NCBI RefSeq assembly: GCF_001606025.1 | Contig: NZ_CP014945.1 | Span: 124,001-188,000 of the forward strand | Length of the DNA: 64,000 bases | DNA from: Psychrobacter alimentarius | Lineage (GTDB): Bacteria; Pseudomonadota; Gammaproteobacteria; Pseudomonadales; Moraxellaceae | Reading direction: 5' to 3' | In this document: positions 40,239 through 49,450 of the stretch, piece after piece | Position numbering within the stretch: the first letter of the stretch is position 1 | Layout of the letters: every line of letters begins with the position of its first letter | Notes under the pieces: model-generated | The model's input: only the letters and a program-made list of their open reading frames with translations | Databases searched by the model: none | What the model was told of the DNA's origin: nothing | Made by a program: the position numbers and the translations under genes

Positions 40239-41144
40239 ATGAAGAAAAAATTTGCGCTGATTGGAGCTGCAGGCTACATAGCGCCACGTCACATGAAGGC
40301 GATTAAAGAGCTAGGCGGTACTTTAGTGGCAGCCTATGATAAGTCGGATTCAGTAGGCGTTATCGATAGTATTTCACCTGATTCTGAGTTTTTTACAGAG
40401 TTTGAGCGTTTTTCACACTATATATATCAGCTCCAAAGAGAAGAAAGTACTAGAGTAGATTATATTTCTATATGTTCTCCTAATTATTTGCATTTATCTC
40501 ATATTACTCTTGCCTTGAGAATGGGTTGTGATGTTATATGCGAAAAACCTTTGGTATTGAGTGTAGATGACTTAAAAGAGATACAATTGGTAGAAAATGA
40601 GACTGGGAAACGTCTTTACAATATACTTCAGTTACGTTTACATAATGCTGTTATTTCTTTAAAGTCTAAAATTGATCAAGAGCTTTTGGAAAACCCTGAA
40701 AAAAGGTATGATTGCGAGATTCAATATATAACCTCTCGCGGGAAATGGTATCAAGAGAGTTGGAAAGGAGATGTAAATCAATCAGGGGGTATAGCGACAA
40801 ATATTGGTGTACACTTCTTCGATCTTCTATATCATCTTTTTGGTGAACCTACTTATAATGAGAAAGATTTTCAAGGTTCTCATTCTTCAAAAGGTAAATT
40901 GAAGTTCAAGAATGCTGATGTTAATTGGTTTTTATCTGTAAATTCTGATGATTTACCTGAAGAAGTAAAAGGTGAACAACCTACTTTTCGTGCAATCAAG
41001 ATTGGTGATGATTTAGTAGAATTTTCAAAAGGTTTTACTGATTTGCATACAATCAGTTATAAAGAAGTTCTAGAAGGTCGAGGTTTTGGTGCACAAGAAG
41101 CTGCTTGCTGCATTGAGATGACGGAATCAATTAGAAATCAGTAA
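40239..41144 (+). CDS. WbpB/WlbA-like UDP-HexNAc(A) 3-dehydrogenase (Gfo/Idh/MocA family)
   Basis: Closely resembles WlbA/WbpB, which oxidise C3 of UDP-GlcNAcA with NAD. Shared stretches are FALIGAAGYIAPRHMKAIK, catalytic-type EKPL (Lys103), LYNILQLR, SRGKWYQESWKGD, GGIATNIGVHFFDLLYHLFG and EFSKGFTDLHTISY. At 301 aa it is slightly shorter than WbpB at the C-terminus. Together with the aminotransferase at 41731 it should yield a UDP-3-amino sugar. The dehydrogenase that would supply its substrate is the minus-strand gene at 44389. Confidence 0.88.
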   Translation: MKKKFALIGAAGYIAPRHMKAIKELGGTLVAAYDKSDSVGVIDSISPDSEFFTEFERFSHYIYQLQREESTRVDYISICSPNYLHLSHITLALRMGCDVICEKPLVLSVDDLKEIQLVENETGKRLYNILQLRLHNAVISLKSKIDQELLENPEKRYDCEIQYITSRGKWYQESWKGDVNQSGGIATNIGVHFFDLLYHLFGEPTYNEKDFQGSHSSKGKLKFKNADVNWFLSVNSDDLPEEVKGEQPTFRAIKIGDDLVEFSKGFTDLHTISYKEVLEGRGFGAQEAACCIEMTESIRNQ

Positions 41145-41180
41145 CTATTTATTAGATTATTTAAAGGTGTATTTTTTTTT

Positions 41181-41744
41181 ATGAACAATACAATCCATCC
41201 GTCTGCCGTTATTCATGAGAACGTTATACTAGGAAATAATCTATATATTGGGCCCAACTGTACTATTGGTTTTCCAGCCGAATATAAAGAAGGGTTTGGT
41301 ACGAAGCTAGATTATACAGTTGAGCTTAAAGATAATGTTGTTCTTACAGGTAATATTACTATAGATGCAGGTTCTCGCAGAAATACCGTTATTGGCGAAG
41401 GTTGCTTTATCATGAAAGCCGTATATATAGCTCATGATGTAATAGTTGGCAGAAACTCTATTCTATCAGCTCATACTTGTCTAGGTGGTCATGTAATGGT
41501 TGGCGAATTCGTGAATATAGGTATGGGTGCTATTGCCCATCCTCGTCAACGAATAGGTAGTTACGCGATGATCGGTATGGGAACTGTAATAACTAAGAAG
41601 GCTAAAATCTTACCAGGTGGTATTTATGCAGGAAATCCTTCCAAGAAGATAGGCATCAATCAAATAGGGTTAGAACGTAATAAAGTTGATAGTTTAACAC
41701 TTAAACAGTTAATCGATAATTTCGAGAATAATGATGACAATTAA
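41181..41744 (+). CDS. LpxA-like left-handed beta-helix acyltransferase
   Basis: 187 aa of hexapeptide repeats from end to end. In the WbpB-WbpD-WbpE pathway this slot holds the 3-amino N-acetyltransferase WbpD. The sequence is closer to LpxA than to the WbpD I know. VYIAHDVIVGRNSILSAHTC places His85 where LpxA has catalytic His125 (IAHDCTVGNRCIL). LGGHVMVGEF, QRIGSYAMIG and GINQIGLERNKV also follow LpxA. It is shorter than LpxA (262 aa). The likely reaction is N-acylation of the UDP-3-amino sugar, with an acetyl or longer acyl donor. Its stop overlaps the next gene. Confidence 0.8.
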   Translation: MNNTIHPSAVIHENVILGNNLYIGPNCTIGFPAEYKEGFGTKLDYTVELKDNVVLTGNITIDAGSRRNTVIGEGCFIMKAVYIAHDVIVGRNSILSAHTCLGGHVMVGEFVNIGMGAIAHPRQRIGSYAMIGMGTVITKKAKILPGGIYAGNPSKKIGINQIGLERNKVDSLTLKQLIDNFENNDDN

Positions 41745-42861
41745 TTTTATAGATTTAGAACGACAGCAACATAGGATAAAAAAAGAAGTAGATGAAGCGA
41801 TCTCGCGCGTTCTGAAGTCCGGTCAATACATTATGGGTCAAGAATGTTTGGATTTAGAAAAGCAATTAGCTGAGTATACAGGTAGAAAGTATTGTATTAG
41901 CTGCGCAAATGGAACAGATGCGATTCGTATAGCACTAGTAGCGCTTGGTGTTGAAAAAGGGGATTTCGTACTTACTACTGACTTTACTTTCTTTGCAACT
42001 TCTGAGGTCATAGCAGAACTAGGTGCTGTACCTATCTTTGTCGATATTGATGAAACTTATAATATCTGCCCTTTAGATTTAGAAAAAAAGATACTAGAGC
42101 TGAAAAGTAATAACAAAAAATTGGCTGGTATTCTTAGTGTCGATCTCTTTGGACTTCCTGCTAATCATACTGAAATAGATAAATTAGCAGTAACTTATGG
42201 ATTGTGGCATATTGAAGATGCTGCACAAGGCTTTGGGGGCAAACTAAATACTAGTAGAGCTTGTAGTTTTGGAAATATAAGTACCACTAGCTTTTTCCCT
42301 GCCAAACCCTTGGGTTGTTATGGCGATGGAGGTGCTATATTTACAGATAGCTTAGAAGTAGCAGAATACATCAGATCACTACGAGTACATGGTAAAGGAT
42401 CGCATAAATACGAAAACGTTAATATCGGATATAATAGTAGACTTGATACCATCCAAGCTGCAATTCTACTCGAAAAACTAAAAATATTTGATAGTGAGGT
42501 TTTAAGGAAGAATGAAGTAGCAGCTATGTATACATCTACTTTGAAAAAAATATCTGAAATTAATGTGCCAGTAGTTCCAGAGGGTTATGGTAGTAGTTGG
42601 GCACAATATACTCTAAGGGTAGAAAGAAGAGAAGAGCTGATGTCTTATTTAAAAGCCCAAGGTATTCCAACCACCGTGTACTATCCTAAGACGATGAGTC
42701 AAACTAAAGCGTTAAATTTATTTTCTGAATACCAGATTGGAGAACTAAAAAATTCTGTAAAATTTGCTCAATCGGTATTAAGTCTTCCCATGCATGCTTA
42801 CTTAACTGATAACGAAGTTAACTACATCTGTGAAAAGATATTAAAATTTTATAGTCGTTAA
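41731..42861 (+). CDS. WbpE/WlbC-like sugar 3-aminotransferase (DegT/DnrJ/EryC1)
   Basis: PLP enzyme expected to convert the 3-keto UDP-sugar made by the WbpB-like protein to the 3-amino sugar with glutamate. Landmarks are CANGTDAIRIAL, TTDFTFFATSEVIAELGAVPIFVDID, EDAAQGFGG (Asp163), PLP Lys192 in FFPAKPLGCYGDGGA, and RVHGKGSHKYENVNIGYNSRLDTIQAA. 376 aa. It overlaps the acyltransferase stop by 14 bp. Confidence 0.9.
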   Translation: MMTINFIDLERQQHRIKKEVDEAISRVLKSGQYIMGQECLDLEKQLAEYTGRKYCISCANGTDAIRIALVALGVEKGDFVLTTDFTFFATSEVIAELGAVPIFVDIDETYNICPLDLEKKILELKSNNKKLAGILSVDLFGLPANHTEIDKLAVTYGLWHIEDAAQGFGGKLNTSRACSFGNISTTSFFPAKPLGCYGDGGAIFTDSLEVAEYIRSLRVHGKGSHKYENVNIGYNSRLDTIQAAILLEKLKIFDSEVLRKNEVAAMYTSTLKKISEINVPVVPEGYGSSWAQYTLRVERREELMSYLKAQGIPTTVYYPKTMSQTKALNLFSEYQIGELKNSVKFAQSVLSLPMHAYLTDNEVNYICEKILKFYSR

Positions 42862-43032
42862 AAATCACACTCAGTTAAATTCTTTTGAGCTAAGGTTTAT
42901 AACTATCTTCAAAATAATGTTGCTACACTTAGGTAGAAAAAATATTAAAATTTTTGAGTCTTTCTGATAGAAACTTTTATGTAAAAGCATAAAGGTCAAT
43001 TAATAAGTAGAAACACAGCAGGCTATATTTAC

Positions 43033-44262
43033 ATGTTGATTGAAGAAATAAATTTTGATTCCATTATTCATCTTATTAAAGGTGAGCACACAGCACCAAT
43101 TATTAGAGATTTTTCTGAGTACTTTTCCGATTTTAACCTAGAACGTGTTTTACTTGTTACTGACGAAAAAATAGAAACAGATGTACGAGTACTTAATCAG
43201 TTGGTAGCATTACGGGAAAAAACTGAAGACATAACTATTTTAAGAGTAATACCAAATAATCATTATACTTCTATTCAAAAAAATAATATCTTAAAAAGTC
43301 TTTATTTAGAATCTTTAAAGAAAATTCTATATTTTCCATGGTTTTTTATATTAGTTATGATGCATCATCCACGTTTAAATTTCAGAACTAAGGCGAAACA
43401 AGGAATTTATAACGATCATAGCTACTTTTTATCAGAGAAAATTGATACTTCAGGCTATACTTGCGTAATTTGTAATAACTTAATATCTGCAAGTATTGTA
43501 GATTCTCATGATCAAGTTGAATATATATATGACATTCATGAGCTTGAGGTTTTTAGAAATAGGAATAAACCATCAATACAAAGATCTTTTTATATATATC
43601 TTAATGAGATGCAAGAGTTAAATAATAAAAAGAATATAATTACTATTAGTAGCCATCTTGCTAAAACTTTGTCTAATATGTACTGTTATAAACCTTATAA
43701 AATAAACTGCATTTATAACCGAAACTTCAGTAGTCCAAAAGTTTTGTTTAACGAGAATTCTAATGTAGATAACTATTTATTGATATATGTAGGTAACGTA
43801 TCATTGGACCGAGGTCTTGAAGACATAGTTAGACTTTCTTTCGAATATGATATATTAATTATCGCATGTAATTATAAAGAAGAAGCTATTAATTATTTAG
43901 AACAAAATAGTGACTTGAACCGTCTTAAAATATTTAAAGGAATGGACTATCAGGATATACTATCCGAAAGTATTCAACAATATCGATATCCCTTCTTTTT
44001 AATTCTAATAAATCCAAATCACCCTAGTTATAGATACGCATTACCTAATAAGTTTTTTCAATCTCAAGCTATTGGATGTCCTATTATTGCATACGAAAAA
44101 ACCTATCTAGCAGATATAATTTTGGAGTTTAAATGTGGGCTAATTTTTTCTGATAAAACTGATGTAAATTTTTTGAATAATATTAGTGAAGAAATTTATG
44201 TTAGTATGAAAACATCTATGAAAATAGATATAGAAAAAGCTATAGTTTGTAAGAAATTATAG
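43033..44262 (+). CDS. Putative glycosyltransferase, A+T-rich
   Basis: 409 aa. GT-B features are LLVTDEKIETDVRVLNQLVAL near the N-terminus, YIYDIHELEVF, LLIYVGNVSLDRGLEDIVRLS and ALPNKFFQSQAIGCPIIAYE. These follow the pattern of GT4 enzymes, although the usual E-x7-E motif is not clear. A hydrophobic patch at about 97-112 (ILYFPWFFILVMM) may contact the membrane. It is the last plus-strand gene of the A+T-rich block and converges on the minus-strand dehydrogenase. Confidence 0.7.
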   Translation: MLIEEINFDSIIHLIKGEHTAPIIRDFSEYFSDFNLERVLLVTDEKIETDVRVLNQLVALREKTEDITILRVIPNNHYTSIQKNNILKSLYLESLKKILYFPWFFILVMMHHPRLNFRTKAKQGIYNDHSYFLSEKIDTSGYTCVICNNLISASIVDSHDQVEYIYDIHELEVFRNRNKPSIQRSFYIYLNEMQELNNKKNIITISSHLAKTLSNMYCYKPYKINCIYNRNFSSPKVLFNENSNVDNYLLIYVGNVSLDRGLEDIVRLSFEYDILIIACNYKEEAINYLEQNSDLNRLKIFKGMDYQDILSESIQQYRYPFFLILINPNHPSYRYALPNKFFQSQAIGCPIIAYEKTYLADIILEFKCGLIFSDKTDVNFLNNISEEIYVSMKTSMKIDIEKAIVCKKL

Positions 44263-44337
44263 TCAGAAATATTCTTTACGATCATAATTATTGATTGTTT
44301 CTAAAAAAGAAATAATTATAAATGTAAAAAAATTAGA

Positions 44338-44375
44338 TTATAGGCAAGAGCACTTTGTGATACTCTTACCTATAA
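44338..44375. terminator. Hairpin between convergent glycosyltransferase and TviB-like genes
   Basis: TTATAGG (44338-44344) pairs with CCTATAA (44369-44375) and AAGAG (44346-44350) with CTCTT (44363-44367), around a 12-nt loop. A+T-rich flanks suit termination from both sides. Confidence 0.65.
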
Positions 44376-44388
44376 AGTAATAATTTAA

Positions 44389-45648
44389 TTACAAGCGCCA
44401 GTCTGGATTTACTAATGTGCCCTTGACGTCGATGACTACTTTAGGCCTAGTACAGAAGCTATCTATTTTTTTGTCTTCATCGATGAATTCTGAATGGTTA
44501 ACAGCTACAATAACAGCGTCAAAACTATTTTGTTCAATAGCTTTATAGTCCACACACTCAACATTTAGATTATTCCAGTCTTCTTCAGTAACCCAAGGAT
44601 CTGAATAAGTCATTTTTACGCCGTATTTTTCAAGCTCACTACCAATATCTGTAACTTTGGTATTTCTTACGTCAGGACAGTTTTCTTTAAAGGTAACTCC
44701 TAAAAGTAAAATACGAGCATCTTTAATGTTCTTTCCGTATGAGATAAGCTTCTTGATAGTCTGTTCAGCAACAAACTTACTCATAGAGTTGTTAATTGCA
44801 CGGGAAGTCAAAATCAAATTAGGGTTGAGCCCCAAAGATGACGCTTTGTGAGCCAAATAATAAGGATCTACACCAATACAATGTCCACCTACTAAGCCAG
44901 GCATAAGCTTGATGAAGTTCCACTTAGTAGCGGCAGCCTCAATTACTTCATGGGTATCGATACCAACTTCGTTAAAAATAAGAGCCAGCTCGTTTATCAA
45001 AGCAATATTGACATCGCGCTGGGTGTTTTCGATCACCTTAGAAGCTTCAGCAACTTTTATTGAAGAAGCTTTAAATGTGCCAGCAGTGATAACTGAGCCA
45101 TAAAGTTCATCTACCACATCTGTGTAGTAAGCGTTTGAACCTGACGTTACTTTTAAAATATTTTCCACAGTACGGAGTTTGTCACCTGGATTGATACGTT
45201 CTGGAGAGTAGCCTACACCAAAGTCTTTATTTAATTTCAAACCAGATTCCTCTAATTCTGGAATGCAAACTTCTTCTGTAGCACCTGGATATACCGTGGA
45301 TTCATATATAACAATATCATCTTTTTTGAGAATATTACTTAGCATCTGTGAAGCTTTAACCAATGGTGATAAGTCAGGTAAGTTATTATCATCAATTGGT
45401 GTTGGTACCGTAATAATGAAAACATTCGCTGTGGCTAACTCACTAGTATCAGAAATAAAATTAAGGCGAGAGATATTCTGTAAATATTCACTAGTCACTT
45501 CGCGAGTTTTATCAATATTATTGGATAACTCATTGATACGGGTTGTATTTATATCGAAGCCTATAACATCATATTGTTTTGCAAACGCACAAGCTAGTGG
45601 TAGACCTACATAGCCTAACCCTATGATCGCGATCTTTTTGGAATTCAT
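44389..45648 (-). CDS. TviB/WbpO-like UDP-HexNAc 6-dehydrogenase
   Basis: NAD-dependent oxidation of a UDP-N-acetylhexosamine to the uronic acid. Rossmann motif IAIIGLGYVGLPLACAFA, VPTPIDDNNLPDL, YESTVYPGATEE, GYSPERINPGD, VIENTQRDVNIALINELA, the catalytic Cys in GLVGGHCIGVDPYYL, and FKENCPDVRNTKV are all intact. TviB (Vi antigen) and WbpO are the closest families I recall. It may supply UDP-GlcNAcA or UDP-GalNAcA to the WbpB-like enzyme. ATG at 45648 with AAAAGG upstream was preferred to ATG 45666. Confidence 0.93.
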   Translation of the reverse strand: MNSKKIAIIGLGYVGLPLACAFAKQYDVIGFDINTTRINELSNNIDKTREVTSEYLQNISRLNFISDTSELATANVFIITVPTPIDDNNLPDLSPLVKASQMLSNILKKDDIVIYESTVYPGATEEVCIPELEESGLKLNKDFGVGYSPERINPGDKLRTVENILKVTSGSNAYYTDVVDELYGSVITAGTFKASSIKVAEASKVIENTQRDVNIALINELALIFNEVGIDTHEVIEAAATKWNFIKLMPGLVGGHCIGVDPYYLAHKASSLGLNPNLILTSRAINNSMSKFVAEQTIKKLISYGKNIKDARILLLGVTFKENCPDVRNTKVTDIGSELEKYGVKMTYSDPWVTEEDWNNLNVECVDYKAIEQNSFDAVIVAVNHSEFIDEDKKIDSFCTRPKVVIDVKGTLVNPDWRL

Positions 45649-45690
45649 TGAATGGCCTTTTGACATGAACTAATGAGATATTAATATTAA

Positions 45691-46680
45691 CTACGAAGTA
45701 GTAGCTGTAAAATTGTAAGCATAATAGCAGATATAAAATAACTGAGAAAGTGACGGTGTGTTTGATTTTATATGACTAGTACATAGGTGGGTGTAAAAAG
45801 GCCTTCCTAATACCGTAACTTCTTTACCTCTTAACAAAGCTTCAAACCCGCCCAGAGAAGTAATCGTGTAGACATGATCTACGGTCTCTAAAGCATCTAC
45901 CAAATGAATAGATTGGGTAAGGACTAGACAATCCAATTCAGTAAGAGTGTCGATGATAGAAGGGTCATTGAGTGTCATTGGATGCGGTTTGACGATAATT
46001 TGATCGTTAGGATTTTCTGCTACTGCTTTATTAACCACATCTAGCAATGTAATATCAATGCCGCCACCATATTTCAATGAGTCATCATATGGTACTTGCC
46101 CTAATATTAAGATACGTTTCTTATTCTTAATACCATATATTGGTACGACATCGACATAAGGTTGATGATTATATTTGCTCACACGCTTTGACACATAATA
46201 ATCAAGCATCTCCTGTGCTAATGTCTCATCATAGCCATCCTGTTCGAAGTCAAAATTAGCAATCAGATTGGTCAGATCGTTGGGACGAGTGGTATCAAAA
46301 TAGGGCGCTTGACTGTCTATCATGATAGATAATGGAGGAGCGCTACTCTCATCATAAGGCCCTGAGCGAATAAAGCCATCTTCTAAAAAGAAGATATCCA
46401 GTTCTTGCTCACGTATATAATCAATGAAAAAATCAGGCGCTTTGTAACCCCAAATATATACAACAGGATTTACGCGTTTGATAAAAGGTTTGAGCCATTG
46501 TTGAAAATAGTTTTCATCAAAATGGCGCTGTATTTGTATGTGCGACAATTCTAATATCCAATTTCCAACGTTATCTTTCCATGGCAACATGCCGATAACC
46601 AAAGCCAAGCGCTGGTGCGGTTGCCAGTAGTGTCTGCAATAACCTGATAATAGAGGTAGAATATAAGAGTTGAAGTTCAT
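45691..46680 (-). CDS. KpsC/LipA-like capsule polysaccharide protein, single domain
   Basis: Belongs to the Capsule_synth group (KpsC, KpsS, LipA), which build the beta-Kdo linker between capsule and lipid. Visible are VYIWGYKAPDF, FFLEDGFIRS, RILILGQVPYDDSLKYGGG, IIVKPHPMT and TSLGGFEALLRGKEVTVLGRPFY. After PFY the usual AGWGLTxD is replaced by THLCTSHIK, and the protein ends soon after SLSQLFYICYYAY. It has 329 aa, one domain, where KpsC has two. Its partner gene set (kpsS, kpsM, kpsT, kpsD, kpsE) is not in the window. Confidence 0.8.
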   Translation of the reverse strand: MNFNSYILPLLSGYCRHYWQPHQRLALVIGMLPWKDNVGNWILELSHIQIQRHFDENYFQQWLKPFIKRVNPVVYIWGYKAPDFFIDYIREQELDIFFLEDGFIRSGPYDESSAPPLSIMIDSQAPYFDTTRPNDLTNLIANFDFEQDGYDETLAQEMLDYYVSKRVSKYNHQPYVDVVPIYGIKNKKRILILGQVPYDDSLKYGGGIDITLLDVVNKAVAENPNDQIIVKPHPMTLNDPSIIDTLTELDCLVLTQSIHLVDALETVDHVYTITSLGGFEALLRGKEVTVLGRPFYTHLCTSHIKSNTPSLSQLFYICYYAYNFTATTS

Positions 46681-46856
46681 AGTAGGCTTAATGAGCTAAG
46701 TTAGTAACAGACAACCGAAGACACATAAATGATATACCCAGAGAATACATCTAAGTTATACACTTGGGTTACTTAAAATTTATTGAGTTATAATTCTCTA
46801 ATGATACTTTATAATCACCTTAACTTCACTTTTCTCTTTAACACAGCCCAAATAAT

Positions 46857-47738
46857 ATGAAAAAAATAACCCACGCTGTCATTCCCGTCGCAGGTTTTGG
46901 TACGCGCATGCTGCCCTTGTCTAAGTCTGTACCAAAAGAGCTACTACCTCTTGGTAATCGGCCCGCCATTCATTATGTTGTCGAAGAGGCGATTGCCGCT
47001 GGTATTAAGCACATTGTTTTGGTTGGTCACGCCCAAAAGAGCGCGATCGAAAACTATTTTGATATTAATGCTGAGCTAGACACTCAATTGCGTCATAAAG
47101 GCAAGAATGAGCTGGCAGATAGCTTAAACTGGTTACCAGCTGACGTGACGGTGTCAATGATACGTCAGGGGAAGGCATTGGGCTTAGGTCACGCCGTACT
47201 TGCTGCTCGTCCTATCATTGGTGAGCACGATTTTGCTGTATTATTGCCTGATGTGGTGCTGGATCCATTTATGACCGACGCTGCTACCGATAATTTGGCT
47301 TTTATGCTTGATGCGTTTGTTAAAGACAACCATTCACAAATCCTCGTAAATACAGTGGCCGATGAGGATGTCCATAAGTATGGTATTGCTCAATTGAATG
47401 AAGAGCAAAGTGATAATAGTAAAGTAGATGATACGAACGTGAATACTAGCTTTGGGGTTGCAGGTTTTGTAGAAAAACCCAGTTTGGCAGAAGCACCTTC
47501 AAAACTTGCCGTCGTAGGTCGCTATGTATTTAGCAATAGAATCTTTGATTATTTGGCTAATACGACTGCCTCAGTGGGTGGCGAGATACAGCTAACCGAT
47601 GCCATCGATGCACTGATTAGTGAGTATGGAGTTAATGTAACCACCATGCGTGGCGATAGTTATGATGCAGGCGACATGCACTCTTACATGCAAGCATTTA
47701 TCTATTTTGCCGAGCAGCAATTAGCAGATGATGAATAG
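46857..47738 (+). CDS. galU: UTP-glucose-1-phosphate uridylyltransferase GalU
   Basis: Makes UDP-glucose for polysaccharides and lipopolysaccharide. The nucleotidyltransferase signature GFGTRMLPLSKSVPKELLPLGNRPAIHYVVEEA, LGLGHAVLAA, LLPDVVLD and GFVEKPS are present. 293 aa. It is divergent from the kpsC-like gene and starts the galU-pgi-ugd-like run, with pgi three bases after its stop. Confidence 0.95.
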   Translation: MKKITHAVIPVAGFGTRMLPLSKSVPKELLPLGNRPAIHYVVEEAIAAGIKHIVLVGHAQKSAIENYFDINAELDTQLRHKGKNELADSLNWLPADVTVSMIRQGKALGLGHAVLAARPIIGEHDFAVLLPDVVLDPFMTDAATDNLAFMLDAFVKDNHSQILVNTVADEDVHKYGIAQLNEEQSDNSKVDDTNVNTSFGVAGFVEKPSLAEAPSKLAVVGRYVFSNRIFDYLANTTASVGGEIQLTDAIDALISEYGVNVTTMRGDSYDAGDMHSYMQAFIYFAEQQLADDE

Positions 47739-47741
47739 CTG

Positions 47742-49415
47742 ATGGCAGAGATTAGCAAGGATAGAGCGTATAGTAGTGCTCGACATTCTACCTACTGGCA
47801 ACAACTGCAAATGTTGGCCACGCAAGAATGGTCGTTGTCTACGTTATTTGCGCAAGATGCTGACCGTGCCGCACACTTTAGTACGCGAGCTGATGCACTG
47901 TACATGGATTACAGCAAGCAGTGTCTCGATGAGGAAGTGCTGGTAAACCTTTTAAAACTGGCAAAAAGTTGCGAGTTATCCGCTCGAATTGAAGCACTCA
48001 TGCAAGGTGCTATGGTCAATACCAGTGAGCAACGTGCAGCTTTACATACAGCGCTGCGTTTACCGTCTACATCAACCTTAAAGACGGGTGAACAGGATGT
48101 AGTCGCCGATGTGCATCATAGTCTGGCACAAGTTGCAAAACTATCAGAGCGAGTCCGTCAAGGGACATGGCGTGGGTTTTCAGGAAAGGCCATTACCGAT
48201 GTAGTCAATATTGGCGTCGGCGGCTCTGATTTGGGTCCACTGATGGCGACAACAGCACTAGATGAGTGGGCAGATACAGAGGTTGAAGTACACTTCGTTT
48301 CTAACATGGATGGCACTCAGCTTGACAACTTACTAAAACATTTGAATCCTGAAACGACCTTATTTATTATCTCGTCCAAGTCCTTTAGTACAGTTGATAC
48401 TTTATCAAATGCCAAAACGGCATTATCTTGGTTACTTGCTACTGCCAAATTGCGCGCTGGTACTGAAGACAGTGTGTTGCGCCGACATTTTATTGGTATT
48501 TCCGCCAATAGTGAGAAAATGAATGCATGGGGCATCCATCCCGAGCATCAACTACAGCTTTGGGAATGGGTTGGTGGCCGCTTTTCTTTATGGTCAGCGA
48601 TTGGATTGGCGATTGCCATTCGTATTGGTATGTCTCAATTTCAGGCGCTATTAAGCGGCGCTCATAGTATGGATGAGCATTTTGCGCAGGCAGATTTTGC
48701 CGAAAACTTGCCAGTACTGTTGGGTTTGTTGGCAGTTTGGAATAGTACTTTTTTACGAGTGAATGCGCATACGGTATTGCCTTACGATGGTCGTTTAATC
48801 TATTTGCCAAGTTACTTAACCCAGCTTGAGATGGAGAGTAATGGTAAATCGGTGACCCAGCACGGCGACCGTATTGATTATAATACGTGTCCAATTTTAT
48901 GGGGCGAGATTGGTTCGAATGCCCAGCATGCGTTTTATCAGTTGCTTCATCAAGGCACGCAGCAGGTCTCTTGTGACTTTATCGCCTGTGTGCGTCGTTA
49001 TAGTACCGAGGTAAAAAATGCCTCATTACAGCAGCAGCACGACTTGTCTTTGGCCAATTGTTTGGCACAAAGCCGAGTCCTAGCCTTTGGTAATACAGCC
49101 GTTGCAAATATCGCGAATACTAAAGCGGATGTTGAGGCGGACAAATACAAGTATTATCGAGGCAATCAGCCTTCAACCACATTATTGATTGATGAGCTGA
49201 CCCCGCATAGCTTGGGAGCTTTGATTGCCCTTTATGAGCACAAAGTTTATGTCATGGCCAGTATTTGGGACATCAATCCATTTGATCAGTGGGGGGTTGA
49301 GATGGGCAAGCAAATGGCAGAATCTGTACATGCTGCTATGGAGCAGGGCACAGGAGGTCAGTTCGACTCCTCGACTGACCAATTACTACAGCACATTAGA
49401 CAGCTATCTCAATAA
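47742..49415 (+). CDS. pgi: Glucose-6-phosphate isomerase Pgi
   Basis: Interconverts glucose 6-phosphate and fructose 6-phosphate, feeding sugar nucleotides. GVGGSDLGPLMATTAL, VHFVSNMDGTQL, FIISSKSFSTVDTLSNA, GGRFSLWSAIGL, and the C-terminal INPFDQWGVEMGKQMA signature are intact. 557 aa. It starts with ATG three bases after the galU stop and is followed closely by the Ugd-like gene. Confidence 0.96.
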   Translation: MAEISKDRAYSSARHSTYWQQLQMLATQEWSLSTLFAQDADRAAHFSTRADALYMDYSKQCLDEEVLVNLLKLAKSCELSARIEALMQGAMVNTSEQRAALHTALRLPSTSTLKTGEQDVVADVHHSLAQVAKLSERVRQGTWRGFSGKAITDVVNIGVGGSDLGPLMATTALDEWADTEVEVHFVSNMDGTQLDNLLKHLNPETTLFIISSKSFSTVDTLSNAKTALSWLLATAKLRAGTEDSVLRRHFIGISANSEKMNAWGIHPEHQLQLWEWVGGRFSLWSAIGLAIAIRIGMSQFQALLSGAHSMDEHFAQADFAENLPVLLGLLAVWNSTFLRVNAHTVLPYDGRLIYLPSYLTQLEMESNGKSVTQHGDRIDYNTCPILWGEIGSNAQHAFYQLLHQGTQQVSCDFIACVRRYSTEVKNASLQQQHDLSLANCLAQSRVLAFGNTAVANIANTKADVEADKYKYYRGNQPSTTLLIDELTPHSLGALIALYEHKVYVMASIWDINPFDQWGVEMGKQMAESVHAAMEQGTGGQFDSSTDQLLQHIRQLSQ

Positions 49416-49450
49416 CTGCCAATATCTCAACCATGCTATAGGGTATCCTT

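Noticed and set aside
45691-45800. Frameshift at the 3' end of the kpsC-like gene
   Set aside because: The altered THLCTSHIK stretch looked like a shift, but SLSQLFYICYYAY after it still fits the family pattern in the same frame. Other frames read worse.
35971-46680. Phage or transposon island
   Set aside because: No integrase, transposase, terminal repeats or tRNA edge is visible. The content is only glycan-related.
48490-48894. 134-aa minus-strand frame inside pgi
   Set aside because: It lies wholly within a well-conserved Pgi sequence on the other strand.
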